From: Euglena gracilis
Lineage: Eukaryota > Euglenida > Euglenophyceae > Euglenales
DNA length: 64,000 nucleotides
Direction of reading: 5' to 3'
NCBI GenBank assembly: GCA_039621445.1
Contig: CP154956.1
Span: 43,610,437 to 43,674,436 of the forward strand
Position numbers and translations under genes: made by a program. Under the pieces are notes generated by a model. That model was given only the letters and a program-made list of their open reading frames with translations, did no database searches and was not told the origin of the DNA. Shown here one piece after another: positions 60,404 to 64,000 of the stretch (positions within the stretch are counted from its first letter, which is position 1; the number at the start of each line of letters is the position of its first letter).

Positions 60404-60640
60404 TCGACCCCCCCACCCCAAAGCCGCGACGCCCCCCTTCCAAGGGGCGCCCATGGTCGACACCCCACCCCATAACCGCGACCCCCCCCCCTTCCAAAGG
60501 GCGACCATGGTCAACCCTCCCCACCCCATAACCGCGACCCTCCTTCCAAGGGGCAGCCATGGTCGACCCCCCCACCCCATAACCACGACCCCCCCTGCCA
60601 AGGGGCGACCATTGTCGACCCCCCCCACTGCACGGATGTG
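60404..60640 (+). repeat. GGTCGACC satellite right of element 2, with TSD at 60,404-60,409
   Basis: Four to five units of GGGGCGACCATGGTCGACC with CCCATAACCGCGACC, continuing the array interrupted at 43,567. Confidence 0.85.
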
Positions 60641-60649
60641 TTTTTTTTG

Positions 60650-61015
60650 GCACGGTCAGTTGGACTTCTTACAACCCTGAACAATTCGGTGAACACATGA
60701 AGTCTTTTGTGGCAGTGTCATCTTTGAAAAAATTTTGGGGGGTTGTTTTTTTTTGAAAGACCATTGCTAAGAATGCCTTGCGTGGTTCACATTCAGCTAA
60801 ATTTTGAGTTTTCTGAGAAATTCAGGGTTCAAAACTAAAAAAGACCAGGAAACCGAAATTTCACCAACCCCCACGCCGGGGGGGGGGGACGGGGGTGACA
60901 CAACTTTTTTTTTGAAAAGTGGAAACCCCAAGGAAATGGAAACCCCGGGGGGGGGGGCTCGATGAAAAAAAGGGGAAAATTTTCAGAAAAAATGCCACCC
61001 CCTTTCAAAAATTTT
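60650..61015. other. no recognised gene
   Basis: AT-rich with G8-G9 runs; no ORF worth calling. Confidence 0.4.
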
Positions 61016-61254
61016 TAGGCACCGAAGTATCCAAGGGGGACCCCCCTGGGGGTGCAAGAGGGAAAAAGAACCAACCACGCCCAACAACCAACCGCTTTGA
61101 TTATGGGGAAGCCAGCCATGAGACACAACAAGAACTGGAAAACCTCCAAAAATTGAAAAACAGCGATTGTCAGCCAGAAACGGTTCGGGGCCTGTTTCTC
61201 CAAATCCTGAGTCCTCAATATCGTCCACGCATGGCCCAAGTCAATCTTCATCTG

Positions 61255-61780
61255 AATGATGATGATGGTGAACTTGCAGGCAATGTGGTAGTCCAGAACG
61301 TGGGCGTAACCTTTGCCAATCTTGACCAATGTGGTTCAGAATGATGACCTGAAGAAATGTGAATCTGAAACGGCTGATTTGTCCATCTCTGGCACAGAAT
61401 GGCACCAACCAGAAACATTTTTTGAAGCCGGACAAGAAACAATGAAGCCAGAAAGAAAAGCATTGAAGAGAGGCTTACTTGGGCAGTGAAGTAAGCAGTA
61501 AGAAGGTAAGTAACCACGGCGAATATCCTTGACAGACACGTTCTTGACGTTGAAGCCAAGGTTGTCGCCAGGGACAGCCTCGCTCACAGCCTCGTGGTGC
61601 ATCTCCACAGACTTGACTTCAGTGGTCGAGTTGTTGGGTGAGAAAGTGACCACATCACCATGCTTCAAGGCACGACCAACAGGCACAGTTGCAATACCTA
61701 AAAGTTGAAAAAGGGTGTCGTGCGTCGAAATTTGGAAAGAACCTTCAATCTTGTAGACATCCTGCAGGGGAGCTCTTCAT
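61255..61780 (-). pseudogene. translation elongation factor EF-1alpha fragment, intron-containing
   Basis: On the minus strand, recognisable EF-1alpha pieces appear in order: LQDVYKIEG (~61,771-61,743, preceded by a frameshift), a 45-nt intron (61,742-61,698), GIATVPVGR...[13 protein letters not shown]...[15 protein letters not shown] (61,697-~61,530), FTAQ (~61,490-61,479), an intron with GTAAGC donor and CAG acceptor (61,478-61,349), then VIILNHIGQ and, after a one-base insertion, IGKGYAHVLDYHIACKF. Parts of the domain-II loop and the segment after RRG are deleted. Introns show that it derives from genomic DNA and not from a processed transcript. Upstream GTPase domain and C-terminus were not seen. 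Confidence 0.8.
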
Positions 61781-62084
61781 GCCCTTGGCCACTGCGATCT
61801 GCAATTTCATTCTTTTCTAGCTGCATGATTCCCCTCTGGCTGGGATGACAGGGAAAACAAGGGAAATAGGACATTGTTCTCAACATACCATCCACAGAAG
61901 GTTTCTTGTTTTGGACGTGGTTGCTTCACAACAAATCGCCATCCTGATTGATTAGGAGGACTAATTTAGGAATCTCCCTTAAATCGCGAATATTTCGCGT
62001 ATATTTGTGAATGCGCAGGTCACCCTCCTGCGCATTAAAGTGACGGCAATTAAAGTGAACGCGCATTAATTGGCAAACCGGTAA

Positions 62085-62165
62085 CCGCGACCCCCCCTTC
62101 CAAGGGGCGACCATGGTCGATCCCCCCACCCCATCAAGGGTTGATCATTTTCGACCCCCCCCCAT
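62085..62165 (+). repeat. GGTCGACC-type satellite, isolated copies
   Basis: GGGGCGACCATGGTCGA and related units, the same family as around element 2. Confidence 0.7.
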
Positions 62166-62171
62166 AACAGC

Positions 62172-63815
62172 GAACCTTGTTGCCTAACTGTTCGAGGGCC
62201 TCAAAATAACAAAATCCCTAGTGTTACCAAATCAGTTTGGGTGGCAAATCCCTTTTCGTTGCTCAACTGTTCGAGGGCCCAAAAATGGCAAAATCCCTTG
62301 GGTTACCAAATCGTTTTGGGGGCATATCCCTTTTTGGCCCTCAACTGTTCGAGGGCCCCAAAATAACAAAATCGATTGTTCCGGGTCAATATTACCAACC
62401 CGTTTTGGAGGGCAAATACCTTTTCGTTGCACAACTGTTCAAGGGCCCCAAAATAACAAAGTCCCTTGTGTTACCAAATCGTTTTGGGGGGCAAATCCCT
62501 TTTTGTTGCTCAACTGTGCGAGGGCCCCAAAATAACAAAACCCTCTTTTTCGTGTCAAATTACCAAATCGTTTTGGGGGGCAAATCCCTTTTTGTTGCTC
62601 AACCTGTTGCTTACCCCCAAAATAACAAAATCCCTTGTGTTACCAAATCGTTTTGGGGGGCAACTCTATTGTTTTTGCTTAATTGTTCGCGGGCCCCAAA
62701 ATAACAAAATACCTTGTGTTGCCAAACCGTTTTGGGAGGCAAATCCTTTTTTGTTGATCAACTGTTCAAGGGCCCCAAAATAACAAAATCCCTTGCGTTA
62801 CCTAATCGTTTTGGGGCTCGAACCCCTTTTTCTTGCTTAATTGTTCGAGGGCCCCAAAATAACAAAATTCCTTGTGGAACCAAACCGTTTTGGGGGCAAA
62901 TCCGTTTTTGTGGCTCGACTGTTCGAGTACCCCAAAATGCAAAATACCCTGTGTTACCAAACCGTTTTGGGGGGCAAATCCCTTTTTGTTTTTCAAATTT
63001 TCGAAGGCCCCAAAATAACAAAATACATTGTGTTACCAAACCGTTTTGGGTTTTGGGGGGCAAATCCATTTTTGTGGCTCGACTGTTCGAGGGCCCCAAA
63101 ATGCAAAATCCCCTGTGTCACCAAACCGTTTTGCAGGACAACTCCCATTTTGTTTTTCAGCTATTTGAGGGCCCCAAAATAACGAAATCCCTTGTGTTAC
63201 CAAACCGTTTTGGGGGGCAAATCCCTTTTTGTTGCTCAACTGTTCGAGGGCCCCAAAATAACAAAATCCCTTGTGTTACAAAGCCGTGTTGGGGGGCAAA
63301 TCCCTTTTTCTTGCTCAACTGTTCGAAGGGCACAAAATAAGAAAATCCCTTGTGTTACCATATCGTCTGGGGGGCAAATCCTTTCGTGGGCCCCAAAATA
63401 ACAAAATCCCTTGTATTACCAAACCGTTTTGGAGGGCAAATTCCTTTTTGTTGTTTAATTTCTCGAGGGCCCCAAAATAACAAAATCCCTTGTGTTACCA
63501 AACCGTTTTGGGGGGCAAATCCCTTTTTGTTGCTCAAATGTTCGAGGGCCCCAAAGTAACAAAATACCCTTGCGTTACCAAACCATTTGGGGGGCAAATA
63601 CCTTTTTGTTGCTCAACTGTTCGAGGGCCCCCAAATAACAAAATCCCTTGTGTTACCAAACCGTTTTGGTGGGCAAATCCCCTTTTTTTGCTGAACTGTT
63701 CAAGGGCCCCAAAGTAACAAAATCCCTTGTATTACCAAACCGTTTTGCGGGGCAAATCCCTTTTTTGTTGCTCAACTGTTCGAGGGCACCCAAAAAGCAA
63801 AATCCCCTGTGTTAC
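62172..63815 (+). repeat. 78-79 bp tandem array, about 21 copies
   Basis: Unit contains CTGTTCGAGGGCCCCAAAAT, AACAAAATCCCTTGTGTTAC and CCGTTTTGGGGGGCAAATCC. Start-to-start spacing is 79 then 78 bp where measured (62,188, 62,267, 62,345). The period is not a multiple of three, so the many ~70-codon frames over it are repeat artefacts. Confidence 0.9.
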
Positions 63816-63844
63816 CAACAGGCATTTGCTTAAGGGATTGCAGT

Positions 63845-63947
63845 ACCCCCCCCGGGGGGGGGGCTGGACTGCAGCTAGTCCAAATTTGGCTAGTGGGTTT
63901 TCTAGCAGACCCCCCCCCCGGGGGGGGGTCTGCTAGCAGGGCTAGCT
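63845..63947. repeat. C/G palindromes, two copies
   Basis: A perfect inverted repeat CTAGCAGAC + C9 / G9 + TCTGCTAG at 63,902-63,937 and a similar C9/G9-10 palindrome at 63,845-63,865, linked by CTAGT-type short repeats. Confidence 0.8.
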
Positions 63948-64000
63948 AGTGGGAAAAATTTTTTTTGGGGACCCCCAAAAATGGCCCAAAATGCCCGTTT

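Noticed and set aside
62172-63815. CRISPR array
   Set aside because: Repeats make up the whole unit and are diverged, with no unique spacers, no cas genes and a eukaryotic context.
62221-63936. Chain of ~70-150 codon open frames in the 78-79 bp array
   Set aside because: The period is not a multiple of three, and the same peptides recur in rotating frames on both strands, a repeat artefact.

Overview
The window is eukaryotic nuclear DNA dominated by retroelements and tandem repeats. Evidence: short GC-rich exon-like blocks separated by AT-richer, homopolymer-rich spacers with GT/AG boundaries, a spliced EF-1alpha relic, Ty3/gypsy LTR elements with chromodomains, and a small assembly gap (run of n at about 8276-8288). 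The host is not identified. EF-1alpha (rather than EFL) and very GC-rich exons would fit a glaucophyte-like or other algal protist, but that is only a guess.

Layout. 1-8.3 kb: exon-like pieces of one or more plus-strand host genes of unknown function, with a 76-bp perfect palindrome and a related palindromic repeat family at 1.7-2.4 kb. 8.3-12.9 kb: an old, frameshifted Ty3/gypsy chromovirus. 13.1-14.3 kb: G-rich tandem array. 15.4-16.1 kb: another retroelement remnant. 16,213-33,043: giant LTR retrotransposon, element 1 (16,831 bp, 428-bp LTRs with no difference seen). 33-43.5 kb: repeats, unrecognised ORF fragments, a 316-bp direct repeat flanking a His/Gly/Ser-rich ORF and a GC-rich minisatellite, and tRNA-like sequences. 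43,568-60,403: a diverged sister, element 2 (16,836 bp, 308-bp LTRs with no difference seen), inserted in a GGTCGACC-containing satellite. 60.4-64 kb: more of that satellite, an EF-1alpha pseudogene on the minus strand, a 78-79 bp tandem array of about 21 copies, and C/G palindromes.

The main discovery is the element pair. Each has the order LTR, tandemly repeated primer-binding sites, Gag with a very long coiled-coil N-terminal extension and two zinc knuckles, a UAG followed by a conserved hairpin, Pol (protease, a DAM-methyltransferase-like module, RT, RNase H, integrase, chromodomain), a splice-acceptor-like site, a giant unrecognised third protein (about 1,800 aa) with two CxxC...HxC modules, a purine tract, LTR. 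Gag and Pol share one reading frame separated only by the UAG, so Pol is probably made by stop-codon readthrough. ORF3 probably comes from a spliced RNA. Element 1 keeps Gag and ORF3 intact but has one extra base in pol. Element 2 keeps pol intact but has a ruined gag (two stops, a frameshift, a 273-bp MITE) and a frameshifted ORF3, so each carries what the other lacks. Both elements are also filled with short perfect hairpins (4-8 bp stems, 3-6 nt loops), several of which show compensatory base changes between the two elements inside coding sequence. I did not see this in the surrounding DNA.
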